Shown piece by piece: positions 22,187-32,725 of a stretch of DNA of 64,000 bases (within the stretch, counting starts at the first letter, position 1; each line of letters starts with the position of its first letter). The notes under the pieces were generated by a model, which saw only the letters and a list, made by a program, of their open reading frames with translations, was not told where the DNA came from and did not search any database. The stretch is from contig JBDOQK010000004.1 in assembly GCA_040437565.1 (NCBI GenBank), forward strand, positions 806,001 through 870,000. Direction: 5' to 3'. A program made the position numbers and the translations under genes. This DNA comes from Albugo candida. Lineage: Eukaryota; Oomycota; Peronosporomycetes; Albuginales.

Positions 22187-23647
22187 TCATGTCGAAAATG
22201 TCGAGAAAGTCAAGAATCGGATAGCATCGAAACTCACAATCGAGTAAAAAATCATGATCGTCCACAAACTGCAAAATAGAGCTATTCCATGCGCAGTCTT
22301 TCTCCACGGACAAATCTTCGTGTAGAAAATTGCAGGAAACATAAGTCCTATCACCAAACAGCTACTGGCGCCCGTAAACGCAAAAACAACTTGAACGCCG
22401 GGAATCCAAACAGCCAGCATTAATTGAGATAAAAGTAAGAGGGATGCGATTTTTGCGCGCGTGAGAAGACTTGTTTCACCATTATTGAAAGTATGAGAAT
22501 CATCACACAAATCGCGCAATGGGTGGAAAAGAAGCGGGAATGATAATACGACTGTGAGAAAGACCGCCAGCACTGGAAGTTCCATCCTTGGATCGCTTTT
22601 GAGATTGAGCAGAATGTTTCCTTGGACCTTCTTGTTGCCATATAATTCCACGGATGAGCTTCCCAAAAGCCAGTACAAGAGTGTGCATATCACAACGACT
22701 GCACAAATGAATATCGACATCATATCTCTTGATTTTTGTATGCGTTCTTTACGACATTTCCGAAGCTGTTGGAATATTGGAAGGAGGTTCAACTGCATCA
22801 AAAAAGCGTAATTGTAAATAGAAATGGACTGAGTGTAGTTGGAGAGAGTGATTGGACGTGACTGAATTGCCTTTTCACTCTTCTCACTCGAGAATGAGCG
22901 GTATAACATGGATAGGGTGAGATAGACTGAGAATGAAAATCCCACATAACTTGAGAAACGAAGACCCGATAGAGACTTGAGCATACAAAGCGGGAATACG
23001 ACAAGTACAAATGTAAACCAAAGCAGCGACTCGGACAATGTTGTTTCCACTGCTGCATTCGACGGATCCAGAATTATGGATACAACAAATGGCACAATAT
23101 CTCGAATAATACGAATGCATCCCACACAGCCGCCGTAAATTGCAATTGCTATGGAAATAGAAACAATGTACCCGAATAGAGGACCGCCAGCTTCCACTGC
23201 AATCGAGTGGAAGGACAGATATTTATTGGGAGATCCATTCTGCGTAAAAGTGTCGTTCGCCACAAGAGTTGCATTGGCGTGCAATATCGCGATAGACATT
23301 AGACCCATCGAGCATCCTACTACCAGAAGACTGATCAATGCTTCCCATCTGGTGATCAAGGTGAATGTGTATGGAATAGAGAGCATTCCAGCGCCGACGA
23401 CAGAAGTTAGGAGCGTAAAGAAAACATGCGACAGTTCCCACCATGCTCCATGACGTCCTCGGGACTGAAGAGGAAGCACGGGATCATCTTTGGTCTTTGG
23501 AATCGCAATGTTCAAGTTCTTGTACCATCTAAAAAGGATGAAGGAGCGTAATATGCGATTCTTTTCCAAAAGCGGGGCGTATTCCGACCGTGCGGGCTGT
23601 TGGACTCCACACATGATGACACAAAATTGAAATGATGCGAATTCCAT
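22187..23647 (-). CDS. AAAP-family amino-acid transporter
   Basis: 486 residues, with a second possible start at 23614 (MCGVQQP). The first TM carries the Aa_trans signature LTSVVGAGMLSIPYTF. About ten more hydrophobic helices follow, including LLVVGCSMGLMSIAIL, IVSISIAIAIYGGCVGCI and LLWFTFVLVVFPLCML. The N-terminus is cytosolic and short, and the loop containing YTQSISIYNYAF fits the SLC38-like group. Expected role: proton- or sodium-coupled import or vacuolar export of amino acids. For a nutrient-scavenging biotroph this would be a feeding gene, which is my inference. Confidence 0.85.
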   Translation of the reverse strand: MEFASFQFCVIMCGVQQPARSEYAPLLEKNRILRSFILFRWYKNLNIAIPKTKDDPVLPLQSRGRHGAWWELSHVFFTLLTSVVGAGMLSIPYTFTLITRWEALISLLVVGCSMGLMSIAILHANATLVANDTFTQNGSPNKYLSFHSIAVEAGGPLFGYIVSISIAIAIYGGCVGCIRIIRDIVPFVVSIILDPSNAAVETTLSESLLWFTFVLVVFPLCMLKSLSGLRFSSYVGFSFSVYLTLSMLYRSFSSEKSEKAIQSRPITLSNYTQSISIYNYAFLMQLNLLPIFQQLRKCRKERIQKSRDMMSIFICAVVVICTLLYWLLGSSSVELYGNKKVQGNILLNLKSDPRMELPVLAVFLTVVLSFPLLFHPLRDLCDDSHTFNNGETSLLTRAKIASLLLLSQLMLAVWIPGVQVVFAFTGASSCLVIGLMFPAIFYTKICPWRKTAHGIALFCSLWTIMIFYSIVSFDAIRFLTFSTFST

Positions 23648-24292
23648 AAATTTCTCATACGATTCATTCCATCATCGCAACATTTTGATTCGCTAATAAC
23701 ACTGAATGACGCTTCGATCGTCGTGTTTTGATTTGCTTTTATTTTTTCGCAAGCGCTAGCTTGTTCTTATAAATCAAAAGAATGTATTCACTGTTGCGAG
23801 TAGCATTACTATATTGGAAAGGAGCTCCAATAAAGGACTGCGCAATCATCAACCATAATAAGCCCACGTGGAATACTCCAAATTTAGAACATGAGCCGAC
23901 CACCTCATCTACATTACAGAACGAGCTTATTTGTAATCACTCATCATGACTGGTGTGCACGCATATCATCGAATGATATCCAATCAAATGCTATGTAGTT
24001 TTCCTCGTTAAGCTCGGATGGAACCGGAATCTAGAATGTTTTGTAGTTGCCTGCAGCGAACCGAGTGTGGTATACTGAACTTTTGGTGATAAACCTTGAT
24101 TGACTCATCTTAATTTCACTATGGCACAGTATCTACGCCGCGAAATGTGGTCCAGAGGGAAAGAAAGTTTGACTGACCAGATCACTGTAGTCGAAAGTGA
24201 CACCACTACACCTTACTTCAAGTTTTTTCCCGCGGAAAGATTATTGTAAGAAACGGTTTGGGGCATTCCTAAATCTACCGTCTTGGAGCTCA
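23648..24292. other. Divergent intergenic region
   Basis: About 640 bases between the transporter start (minus) and the secreted CBM25-like gene (plus). This is a probable shared promoter zone. No conserved element was recognised. Confidence 0.5.
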
Positions 24293-24958
24293 ATGATGTG
24301 GTTTGCGATTATCAGTCTTTATAATCTCGGAATTGTTACTTCGCAAACACTTATTCACACAGGAGTACCTATCTTTTCCGGTGGCAGAACGCAAATTTAC
24401 TATCGGACATCATGGAAACAACCTTTAATCGAGTATATCGGCATCGATAAGACGGTACAAACTATGGTGATGAACAAAGTTGGTTTCTTCCATCCGGCTT
24501 TTAGAAGGAGAGATTCTTGGTACACTTGTTCCATCAAACCGTCTTGCACCGTTTTCAAATTTACCGACAGTACCGGATTGGTGGATGATAATAACCACAG
24601 CATGTATTCGATAGCGCGTCCGGGTCACTGGGCTGTGATTGGGAGTTTGGAAACAAGTATTAAACTGTACGATTTCACGATTTACTATCAGACAAAATGG
24701 ACTTCTCCCCGTATGCGGTATAAAGAAGGAGATGAATGGACAACCGTCGAAATGATGAAAAGCAATATGTTTGGAGGGTATTTCAGCAAGTCTCAATTTT
24801 GGTTCCGGTACCGAGTGCGAACCGCCTCACCATTGTATTATGTGTTCACGGATGGCGTCACTGTAGACGATAATTCGGGCTCCAACTATACAGCGGTCTC
24901 TGGTAGTACGTGGTTCACTGTCAGTAAAATTGCGCCACCATTTTGCCGATTCTGTTAA
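24293..24958 (+). CDS. Secreted protein with two tandem CBM25-like modules
   Basis: From the ATG at 24293 (the frame extends upstream to 24197) the product is 221 aa. A leader MMWFAIISLYNLGIVTSQ looks like a signal peptide. Two homologous modules of about 85 residues follow. Each opens with an IYYRTSWKQP or IYYQTKWTSP strand. Each has a conserved VxxM block and closes with a VDDNxxSxYxxxxxGxW block. This matches starch-binding CBM25 modules, where the WDNN-like turn contacts glucan. No catalytic domain is attached. Such free secreted modules are known in oomycetes; host or self glucan binding in the apoplast is plausible but not shown. Confidence 0.65.
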   Translation: MMWFAIISLYNLGIVTSQTLIHTGVPIFSGGRTQIYYRTSWKQPLIEYIGIDKTVQTMVMNKVGFFHPAFRRRDSWYTCSIKPSCTVFKFTDSTGLVDDNNHSMYSIARPGHWAVIGSLETSIKLYDFTIYYQTKWTSPRMRYKEGDEWTTVEMMKSNMFGGYFSKSQFWFRYRVRTASPLYYVFTDGVTVDDNSGSNYTAVSGSTWFTVSKIAPPFCRFC

Positions 24959-25401
24959 GCTTCCGAATGACTGGCGAGGGTGCACGGTTATATATGTGTA
25001 GTGCTGTACCTCAAATAAGGATATATGTCCCAAGTAGTAGAAATATAGCTCCATTAAAATGGATCCACGGGTCAACTTGAACCCATTGACGTGGCTGTTT
25101 ATTAGTCAGATTAAGTCAGTTTCTCTCGCCTTAAGGGTTGTGGTTGTCTATGAGAAAGATCGTGACATCAAAGTGACTGTTCCATGACTGAAAACTCTTT
25201 CAATGAGGATTGTAATTTTACTTTAAGCAATCTAAAAGTTCGGATCTCCGCATACTTGAGGTCTCTAATGCCGATTTATAGGGTTCGGTTTCGCCTATTC
25301 TCGGTAGCTTCCGGCTCCGAATCGCAGAATGGCCTACAATCCGTGTCTATCAACGCCCTCCACTCCCCACTTTGATCACATTACGTTTTTCACGGCTTAC
25401 T

Positions 25402-26370
25402 ATGGAAGAGTCTTTCAAAACAAGAGTAATTATAACAACACTTCAAAAATACGGCTACGATCTTAATTTTCAACAAAACGTAAAGGAACCAATGGATCGC
25501 TTTTCGGACCCAATCGAATCGTATGATTTTGCAAATATCCCATTTACGATGTCAAGTATCTTCCAATTACGCTGTCCGAAATTGAATCAAACGGTATTCC
25601 ATTTGGCCGCAAGAAAAGGACATGTTGACGTCATTCGCGCACTAATAAAGCTTCCCAACGCCAAAGTATTTATTAATTGTGGAGATCAACACGATAACAC
25701 GGCACTTCACTTTGCGGCTTCCTTTCAAAACCATTCAATTGCAGTGGAAATGGTTCAATTGCTCCTCGAGGATCATGCGATTCGTTCTATGGTGAATGTG
25801 CGTGACCAAACACCTTTGGCCATTCATATCTTGACCTCAAAAACGGATAGCCCGGACGTTGCTCGCTTGTTTATTTCAGAAGAAACAAACAATTTAGAGG
25901 ATTTGAATCAACTGATTTTGAACAGGACCACGACGTATTTGCATCTGGCAATCGAGAGAGGTCTGATCAAAATCGCATGTTTTTTGGTATCGAAGGGAGC
26001 TTCCATCAACGTCCCCGATGAAAATGGGATTGCTGTCAGCGATATTTTGCCCAGAAAAAGACTTGTACGCCTTATTTGCGCTATGAAGCAAGGCTATCAA
26101 ACGCCGAATCCTCTCAGTCGGAATCAATGTCAGCTCTGCAAGCATCCAAAATCGATGATGGAATCTTACAAAGATTGTCGTCTATGTGGCCGCATAGTGT
26201 GCAAAACGTGCTCGAAACGAGTGCATGACGTTAAATTAGGGACAATCAAGGATGTCAAAAAGGATGAGCGATTGTGTTCATTATGTATAACAGTGTCAAT
26301 GTTGCGTGAGAAACACCAAAAAGAACGAAAAGGTTTCCTAAATATGTTGCATGGCTGCCACGATCAGTGA
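25402..26370 (+). CDS. Ankyrin-repeat protein with C-terminal FYVE-like zinc finger
   Basis: 322 aa from MEESFKTR; the frame is open a little further upstream, so an extra 5' exon is possible. Ankyrin repeats: NQTVFHLAARKGHVDVIRAL, NTALHFAASFQNHS, QTPLAIHIL and TTYLHLAIERGLIKIACFLV. The C-terminus has eight Cys in FYVE/RING-like spacing (CQLC, CRLCGRIVC, CSK, LCSLC). The RR/KHHCR basic patch that binds PI3P in true FYVE domains is missing; CRLCGRIVCKTC stands in its place. It likely acts as a membrane or ubiquitin-pathway adaptor. Oomycetes have many FYVE-like fusion proteins. Confidence 0.7.
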   Translation: MEESFKTRVIITTLQKYGYDLNFQQNVKEPMDRFSDPIESYDFANIPFTMSSIFQLRCPKLNQTVFHLAARKGHVDVIRALIKLPNAKVFINCGDQHDNTALHFAASFQNHSIAVEMVQLLLEDHAIRSMVNVRDQTPLAIHILTSKTDSPDVARLFISEETNNLEDLNQLILNRTTTYLHLAIERGLIKIACFLVSKGASINVPDENGIAVSDILPRKRLVRLICAMKQGYQTPNPLSRNQCQLCKHPKSMMESYKDCRLCGRIVCKTCSKRVHDVKLGTIKDVKKDERLCSLCITVSMLREKHQKERKGFLNMLHGCHDQ

Positions 26371-26526
26371 TTTGTGTAATCCTCATGAATAAAGATATCA
26401 ATATCATTGGCTCATAATGCTTATTCCCTTCCAATCAACACCTCTCAAAGATACCGCTTTCTTGGTGTAAATCGTACTTTCTCACACGAATATGCAAAAA
26501 AGCAAAGGACAAAGTCTCTTGTGACA

Positions 26527-27865
26527 ATGTCTCACTTTTCAGCGATTCAAAAGCTTATAACTGAATGCGTACCTCCTGCAATGGCTTTGAAAGAGGATGA
26601 AACCTCGTGCGCCTCAATAACGAATCTATCCCACGTTTTGGCTGAAACAGCTTGCGAAACCACACGAGCTTCTGCAAAGCATCCAGCTCGAGCACTGAAA
26701 AAGTGCATCGCGCCGTATTGTCAAAGCTTGGCTAGATCCCGAGGACTTTGCAAGGCTCATGGTGGTGGTAAACGATGTCTTTATCCCGATTGTGGATTGA
26801 GCGATCAAGGTGGCGGGTACTGCATCCGTCACGGCGGTGGAAGAAGATGCAAAGTCGATGGATGCATGAAATCAGCTCAATCGCGACAGTTTTGCAAGGC
26901 CCATGGAGGAGGAACTCGATGTAAATATACAGAATGCAATAAATTGAGTCAAGGCGGTGGATTCTGCCGTTCCCATGGAGGTCAGNNNNNNNNNNNNNNN
27001 NNNNNNNNNNNNNNNNNNNNNNNNNNNNNNNNNNNNNNNNNNNNNNNNNNNNNNNNNNNNNNNNNNNNNNNNNNNNNNNNNNNNNCACTTTTCAGCGATT
27101 CAAAAGCTTATAACTGAATGCGTACCTCCTGCAATGGCTTTGAAAGAGGATGAAACCTCGTGCGCCTCAATAACGAATCTATCCCACGTTTTGGCTGAAA
27201 CAGCTTGCGAAACCACACGAGCTTCTGCAAAGCATCCAGCTCGAGCACTGAAAAAGTGCATCGCGCCGTATTGTCAAAGCTTGGCTAGATCCCGAGGACT
27301 TTGCAAGGCTCATGGTGGTGGTAAACGATGTCTTTATCCCGATTGTGGATTGAGCGATCAAGGTGGCGGGTACTGCATCCGTCACGGCGGTGGAAGAAGA
27401 TGCAAAGTCGATGGATGCATGAAATCAGCTCAATCGCGACAGTTTTGCAAGGCCCATGGAGGAGGAACTCGATGTAAATATACAGAATGCAATAAATTGA
27501 GTCAAGGCGGTGGATTCTGCCGTTCCCATGGAGGTCAGACAGAGAGGAAAAATCCGCTTACTCGTAAGAAAATCTGTCGAGCACCCACCAGAAATGAGAA
27601 ACATTGCGGCACATTTGTGTTCGAGCACAATTTGACGCAATTGGATGCTTCTGTTCAGAACCTCTCGACTCAAATCGATAAGACTCAAACAATCGGATTT
27701 TACAGCTTTGAACACCAAACACATACTGTTGAACAATGCATTGTTCGAGGATGTCGTGAGCCGCGAGGAGGATACTTTCAGCCTTCGTTTTTTTGCTTTA
27801 ATCATACCGCTAATTTATACTGGGCAATCTCATTATTGGAAATCTCCATACGACTCGTTCTATGA
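26527..27865 (+). CDS. WRKY19-like protein with tandem Cys/His repeats
   Basis: True CDS is 26527-26985 joined to 27539-27865 once the assembly repeat is removed. This gives 261 aa with the frame kept. Four tandem repeats of about 24 residues each contain C-x4-C, a spacer and CxxHGG: CIAPYC...CKAHGG, CLYPDC...CIRHGG, CKVDGC...CKAHGG and CKYTEC...CRSHGG. A weaker repeat near the end contains CIVRGC and CFNH. No WRKY DNA-binding core is present. In oomycetes and other stramenopiles this repeat is usually annotated WRKY19-like and is expanded, with unproven, probably nucleic-acid-related function. The frame is open upstream to 26407, but MSHFSAIQK is the likeliest start. Confidence 0.8.
26533..27538. 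repeat. Gap-flanking exact repeat (453 bp), assembly overlap
   Basis: 26533-26985 equals 27086-27538, with 100 N (26986-27085) between. The segment encodes most of the WRKY19-like repeat domain. It must not be counted as doubling the number of zinc repeats. Confidence 0.9.
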
Positions 27866-27894
27866 GATATATACTCAGTGACCTTTGAAAATTA

Positions 27895-28386
27895 ATGGAA
27901 AAAGCTGAAAATTTGATCCGATTGCTTGGCGTTGGATACGCGTGCTCGATTTGCGTCTTAATCTATCAGCTTCGGAGTAATACGACAGGTTCGGTTTGTT
28001 ATAAATATCGTTCAAAAATAATACTCAGAATGATGGATAGATGTCATCATGTTAGTGACAGTGTACACCCTCGCATTTACTTGTCCATGGTGAGTGCTTT
28101 GATAACGTTAATTTAACCCGAATAACGCACTCGCTGTAAAGCTTCTGGATGGCTGTTCGGTACGTCTAGAATCACTCATATACGTTATCTCAATCGATGA
28201 CGCAGACTTTGTCGGCAAATGAAAAAGAAACAAGTTGATCCTCCAGTAAAGGTACTCAGGAAACGACCGAAGGTCGCAATCCCTCAGGAAAAAATCGCGG
28301 TCCGGACTCAAGCGGAAATATTGGCGGAACAGCGAGCGCGAGCGAAAAAGTTACACTCAAGTGGGAAAGTATTACAAGTAAATTAA
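27895..28386 (+). CDS. Small two-TM membrane protein, four exons
   Basis: Exons 27895-27988, 28041-28089, 28142-28159 and 28206-28386 give 113 aa. The introns are 52, 52 and 46 nt, and all junctions are in phase. One hydrophobic segment (GVGYACSICVLIYQL) is followed by a second made by joining exons 2-4 (VIMLVTVYTLAFTCPCFWM). The C-terminal tail is Lys/Arg-rich and helical (AEILAEQRARAKKLHSSGK). The third exon is only 18 nt, so this model needs transcript support. No family is recognised; an organelle or ER membrane protein is likely. Confidence 0.5.
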
Positions 28387-28497
28387 AATAAGAAAAATAT
28401 TACTAAATAAAAATGCGGAAGCGAAGCTAACAACTAAAGGATTCTACTGATGAATAAATATGTGTTTACATAATGCAGAATCTCAAACGTCAGCGAG

Positions 28498-29372
28498 TCA
28501 GTGAAATTTCTCAAAGATTCGAAGACGAGGACTTGAGTCATTCTTCAAACATTCTTCTTCGCCATCAGATCCAGCTGACCATTGCAATGGTGATTCAACA
28601 CTCGGCGAGTAATCCCTCCACAATTCTTGCGCATCTAAAGTATAATTCTTTTGCTGTGTCTCTTTTGTCATGCTCTTTGGCTTGGTAGAAATAACTCCTA
28701 ATCTGATATCGTCATTTTTGTCGGAGATGGAGAATTTCACCAATGCGTCAATAGCGTCCTGGAAATGAGGGTACATTGGGTCTTGACTAAGGTATATTTC
28801 ATCAGCATTTGAGTCCCAGCTTTTGTCTGAGTCAATAGGCTTTTTAGATGTGTGAGGTTGAGGGGAAACTGGTTGAAAGCCTTCGGTTTCCTCGTGTATG
28901 AATCGACAGCGACTTCCGTAAGGACAATGACCGGATCCCCAATACGATTTACATTTGGTTGTTTTGTATTTGGGATGACGCACAACGTGACGCAATTCAT
29001 CAAATCCGTGGGCAAATTGGCATTTAGCTACGAGAGAAGAGTGAGGATGGAGAGTGATATAGGTTATATGAAGATCGTACCTCCGTAACGACAACTGCCA
29101 AATTCGGTAAATCGTTTACAAAGTTCTGTTTTGTATAGAGAAGACTTTGTGGCGAATTCGTCTTGAAAGTAAGGTGCATTTTCGTAACCATCGACGTCAT
29201 CGTAATTTAAAAGCTGATCAGATGGCACGTAACCGATATGAAAAGAATTAATGGACTCTTGCGGATACATGAGACTTTGTTCGACAGCATGATCTTTGTA
29301 AAAATGCGAGTAACTAGACTTGGACATGTCGTAATTACCGATTGGTTCCATTGATTCCATAAGCATAGTCAT
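28498..29372 (-). CDS. TTP/TIS11-type tandem CCCH zinc-finger protein
   Basis: Exons 29372-29081 and 29027-28498 (53-nt intron) give 273 aa. The intron lies inside the first zinc finger, and splicing exactly restores it. Finger 1 is C-x8-C-x5-C-x3-H at residues 85-104, preceded by LYKTELC. Finger 2 has the same spacing at 123-142, preceded by KYKTTKC. The 18-residue linker and YKTxxC leads are those of tristetraprolin, which binds AU-rich mRNA 3' ends and promotes deadenylation. The rest is low-complexity and Ser/Glu-rich. This is a post-transcriptional regulator, with RNA target specificity inferred from the leads. Confidence 0.85.
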
Positions 29373-30208
29373 GAATATTGAGGACGCGGATGAAGATTGA
29401 ATTCGAAGAGATGATCTTGGTCACTCGTTGGTATTGAGTATAGATAGGTTGCGTTTGTAACTGAAAAAGAAAGAGTAAGCAGTGATGTGAAAGACTTAAT
29501 GATCCGACTCGAGTGCCACCAGTCGTAATCAAGTTAGAGAGTACCACGCTCCCTAAATGAGTACCACACGAAGCCTTTTTTTTAAAATTCTTGGGCTGGC
29601 TTTTCGACCAATACGATCTATTGTAATTTTAGAATAGAGCGCGGGTTAGGGTGCGTCATCCTTTTCTTTTCATTAGAAGCCAATGAAATAATGTATTCTT
29701 CAATGTCATAAAACCTTGATCATGAGAGACGCGACTAAAGAGGGACCTGCATACATTTAAACACAATCCTTCATGATGGAAATCGCTCCAAGAAAAAGAA
29801 GAGATAAGCAGCGTAATTTTCGACTGCTCACCTGTCGGGGAAATTCTGTATTAAAAAAACCTCAAGATGTATAGACATCGTCAGGGTTAGGCTAGGTATG
29901 AAGAACGAGAAAACGTAGCTCACATGGAGCATTAAGTGCATCTTTGGAGCGATTACGCAACAATTGTCTAAATTACAATTGGGAACGCCTCATTGTGACT
30001 GAGGAAGCACTAGAAACGATCAGGTACTTGATAAGTTTACTTCCAATTAGCAATGCATTCTTGGTAGCGGGTAGCGTTTCCGAGCTGTTATATATTCTGC
30101 AGATATTCTCGTCACATCGAGCATGGCGTTGTCACAATCACGAGGCTAGTACCACATCGTATTGCAATTCAACGTTCAGTTGTAGACCTTAAACGTGGCA
30201 CAATGATT
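29373..30208. other. Intergenic interval
   Basis: About 830 bases between the CCCH protein start and the 3' region of the transporter. Short frames only; no RNA gene or repeat seen. Confidence 0.5.
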
Positions 30209-32109
30209 CTATTTGTGTCTCATCTGATGTACATTATGTAAGCGAGACAACTCGTGTACGGCACTTGTTTCCTTCTTATCGGTAGCCCTCGACTGAGGTC
30301 CCTTCACATTGTTCTTAGCGTTTTGTGAATTTATGTGACCCACAAAATTTGAATGTGTNNNNNNNNNNNNNNNNNNNNNNNNNNNNNNNNNNNNNNNNNN
30401 NNNNNNNNNNNNNNNNNNNNNNNNNNNNNNNNNNNNNNNNNNNNNNNNNNNNNNNNNNCGATTGGATAATCGCTCCCGTTCAGATCCAATCGCGTGATAC
30501 GGTCGATGACGTTGCACGTGACACGCCTGCGTTACCTCTTCCGGACGAAGACTCGAGCCTTCGATACAGCGCGCATGTGTTCGGAGCTTTTTTTTTAACA
30601 TAAAGAGCAAAATGCTGCTTTCTCCGACCAGACAAATCGATAATATAAAGGTGATGTAAATCACAGCCACTGCGCCATACATTTGTCCGCTGTATTCGCC
30701 CATAAAGAACCCCATCAAGACCGGGATGAAGACCTCACCCATTCCTGCCCCAAAAATGATAAGCGACGAAACTCTGCGTATGAGCGCCTCATTGATGACA
30801 CGTGTTAAGCAGTAATTGCTCAATGTGAATAATGGCGATAATGCAAATGCAAATGCAATGAGGCAGAGAATGAAGCTTGGAAGTCCCAACTCAATGCCCC
30901 AAAGAAGTCCAAATGAGCTTATCATGCAGATCACCGATAATATGACGATATAAAAAGTATTGATCGATCGAAACGCATACATCGAGAATATAGTATAAGA
31001 AGTTGCTAATGCGGCCCAAAATATCGTCATCAATAACGCACACCACTCATTCAACGATAAACTGGAATCATGATCCAGTATATATTGAGAATTGTCGTAC
31101 ACGTTTACCCATGGATGAGAAGAACTCGTGAGTACATGTGCGATATAATCGTACAAAAAAGCTCCCAAACCAAGCTGAACCCCAAATAATGTGGTTGCTA
31201 GAATTGTCACCATAAGTACGATAAAGTTACTAGCTGGGTCGTAATTATCAGGATCTGAATCAACCGAGCCTTCATAGTGTTTGATGGGAAGGAAAACACC
31301 TCCGACAATCGGGCTAGGTACTGTTGAAATCAATCGTGTTGGGTCTTCGGCACTGAGCAGCGGTTCCTGTTCGTTTTGGAATGTCCGCGGCTTGGGTATT
31401 GGTACACACAACAAAATACCTGCGGGAATTAATGTCAATGCTGAAAGACCGTAAAATGCATAAACCAATTCAACGGAAAAGCAAAGAAGAATCAGAGCGA
31501 GAATGGAACCGAATACAGTTCCAATTCCGAACGCGATGTTGAGTGAGGTGATGAGACGTCGACCATTCTCAATTTTCTCCCCGGTAATCCATAAACAACA
31601 ACGACTGATACTGTATGAAAGAAATAATCAGTTTTGTTACAAAAATTTCAAATGTATACTAACGAGATATTGAGCAAAGACGACCAAAATCCTTTGGCAA
31701 TGAAATAGATGCTTACACCAAGACTTCCACCGTATCCGGCTAAACTCGTTAGCAACGCGTACCAAATGCTACTACCGCCCAGCAGTAGGAGTAGAAGCAA
31801 CTTGACTCTCTCTTTTTTTATGAAAGAACTTAGGATAAGTTCGCTCATGAACGACATCATCAATGCGGCACCACCGTGCGCTGAAAAGATTGGACCAAAT
31901 GAAGCAACCGGGCTTTGAATTTTGCTTACGTAGCTAGCTTTGACGGAGAAATAACCCAACGATGGTCCTAAGAGACCCAAAAACATCCCTTGTAGCATGT
32001 AAATGAACTGATATGATAGTATTTGAGCTTCGTAGGATTCATCCGGTTGCACTATGTTGTGGTTGATTGGATCGCGGTGAGCTCGTTGATCGGATGCATC
32101 ACTGTACAT
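30209..32109 (-). CDS. Major facilitator superfamily transporter (MFSD4-like layout)
   Basis: Exon 1 32109-31664 and exon 2 from 31610 downward; the 53-nt intron restores NISISRCCLWITGEK. Around 12 hydrophobic segments: YQFIYMLQGMFLGLLGPSLG first, then LLLLLLLGGSSIWYALL, TVFGSILALILLCFSVELVY, a large central loop, and a second half starting FIVLMVTILATTLFGVQLGL. The WITGEKIENGRR loop is the MFS-type cytosolic turn after the fifth helix region. Substrate unknown; sugar transporters of the MFSD4/NAGLT group share the layout. The coding end is uncertain, because a gap at 30359-30458 interrupts the C-terminal tail. Confidence 0.7.
30359..30458. other. Assembly gap (100 N)
   Basis: Exactly 100 N inside the last part of the MFS gene. 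No flanking repeat was seen, so coding sequence may be missing here. Confidence 0.95.
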
Positions 32110-32387
32110 GAGAGTTGTCGCGCGAAATGAGTTTTATCGCGGCACCTGACACATTCTTTTTTTGGTTCGATTCCATATTACCGATATTGAAGGCGGGTAG
32201 GGATCGGTAATAGTAGCGGTTACGATTCGAGAACCGCGGTCAAGCGAGGAATGCCGTGATTTTTATCGAGAAAGCATGCGTTCCGAAGGACCGATCGAAG
32301 ATTGCCTTTCGTACGTCCTTGCAATTCTTTTTATGTTTGGTATCTGGTGAATACAATCATCTGTTAAGATGTAGAATAATTGGTACA

Positions 32388-32615
32388 ATGACTCTCGTGG
32401 GTCTTTCCGGCTACTTTTATCACCAGGTACAATTCAATCCTACACACAATTTTTACAATTCATTCTGTGTATTGCAGAGTCAAAAAGTGACCCCAGCCTT
32501 AAAGACTCAACGCTACTGGCTGCAGTTCTGCAGCGCTGGTTTCTTATTGGCAGGAATTGCGCGTGCAAAGCCGTCTGACTCAAAAGCAACTGATCTAAAT
32601 GATGTTGCCGATTAA
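32388..32615 (+). CDS. Small membrane protein with 51-nt intron
   Basis: Exons 32388-32426 and 32478-32615 give 58 aa. The 51-nt GT-AG intron is a multiple of three, so the frame also reads straight through. Product: MTLVGLSGYFYHQ joined to SQKVTPALKT, then a hydrophobic stretch (WLQFCSAGFLLAGIARA). An upstream coding exon starting at 32275 (MRSEGPIEDCLSYVLA) with its own hydrophobic stretch is attractive but cannot be spliced in phase. Family unknown; a HIG1-type mitochondrial protein was considered. Confidence 0.4.
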   Translation: MTLVGLSGYFYHQVQFNPTHNFYNSFCVLQSQKVTPALKTQRYWLQFCSAGFLLAGIARAKPSDSKATDLNDVAD

Positions 32616-32725
32616 GCACCTAACGCCAACAATTGGAACGTTCAAAACACACAAGCTGTACATAATATGTTACAATAGTTTGCTTAAGCTCCAGGTGCTA
32701 CCCTTTCGTTGCCAAATGCTGTGGC

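Noticed and set aside
22187-23647. RxLR-like effector (RILR in the N-terminus)
   Set aside because: The protein is a multi-pass AAAP transporter with no signal peptide and the match is a chance four-residue string.
27086-27538. Extra set of WRKY19-like zinc repeats
   Set aside because: Exact copy of 26533-26985; collapsing keeps the frame.
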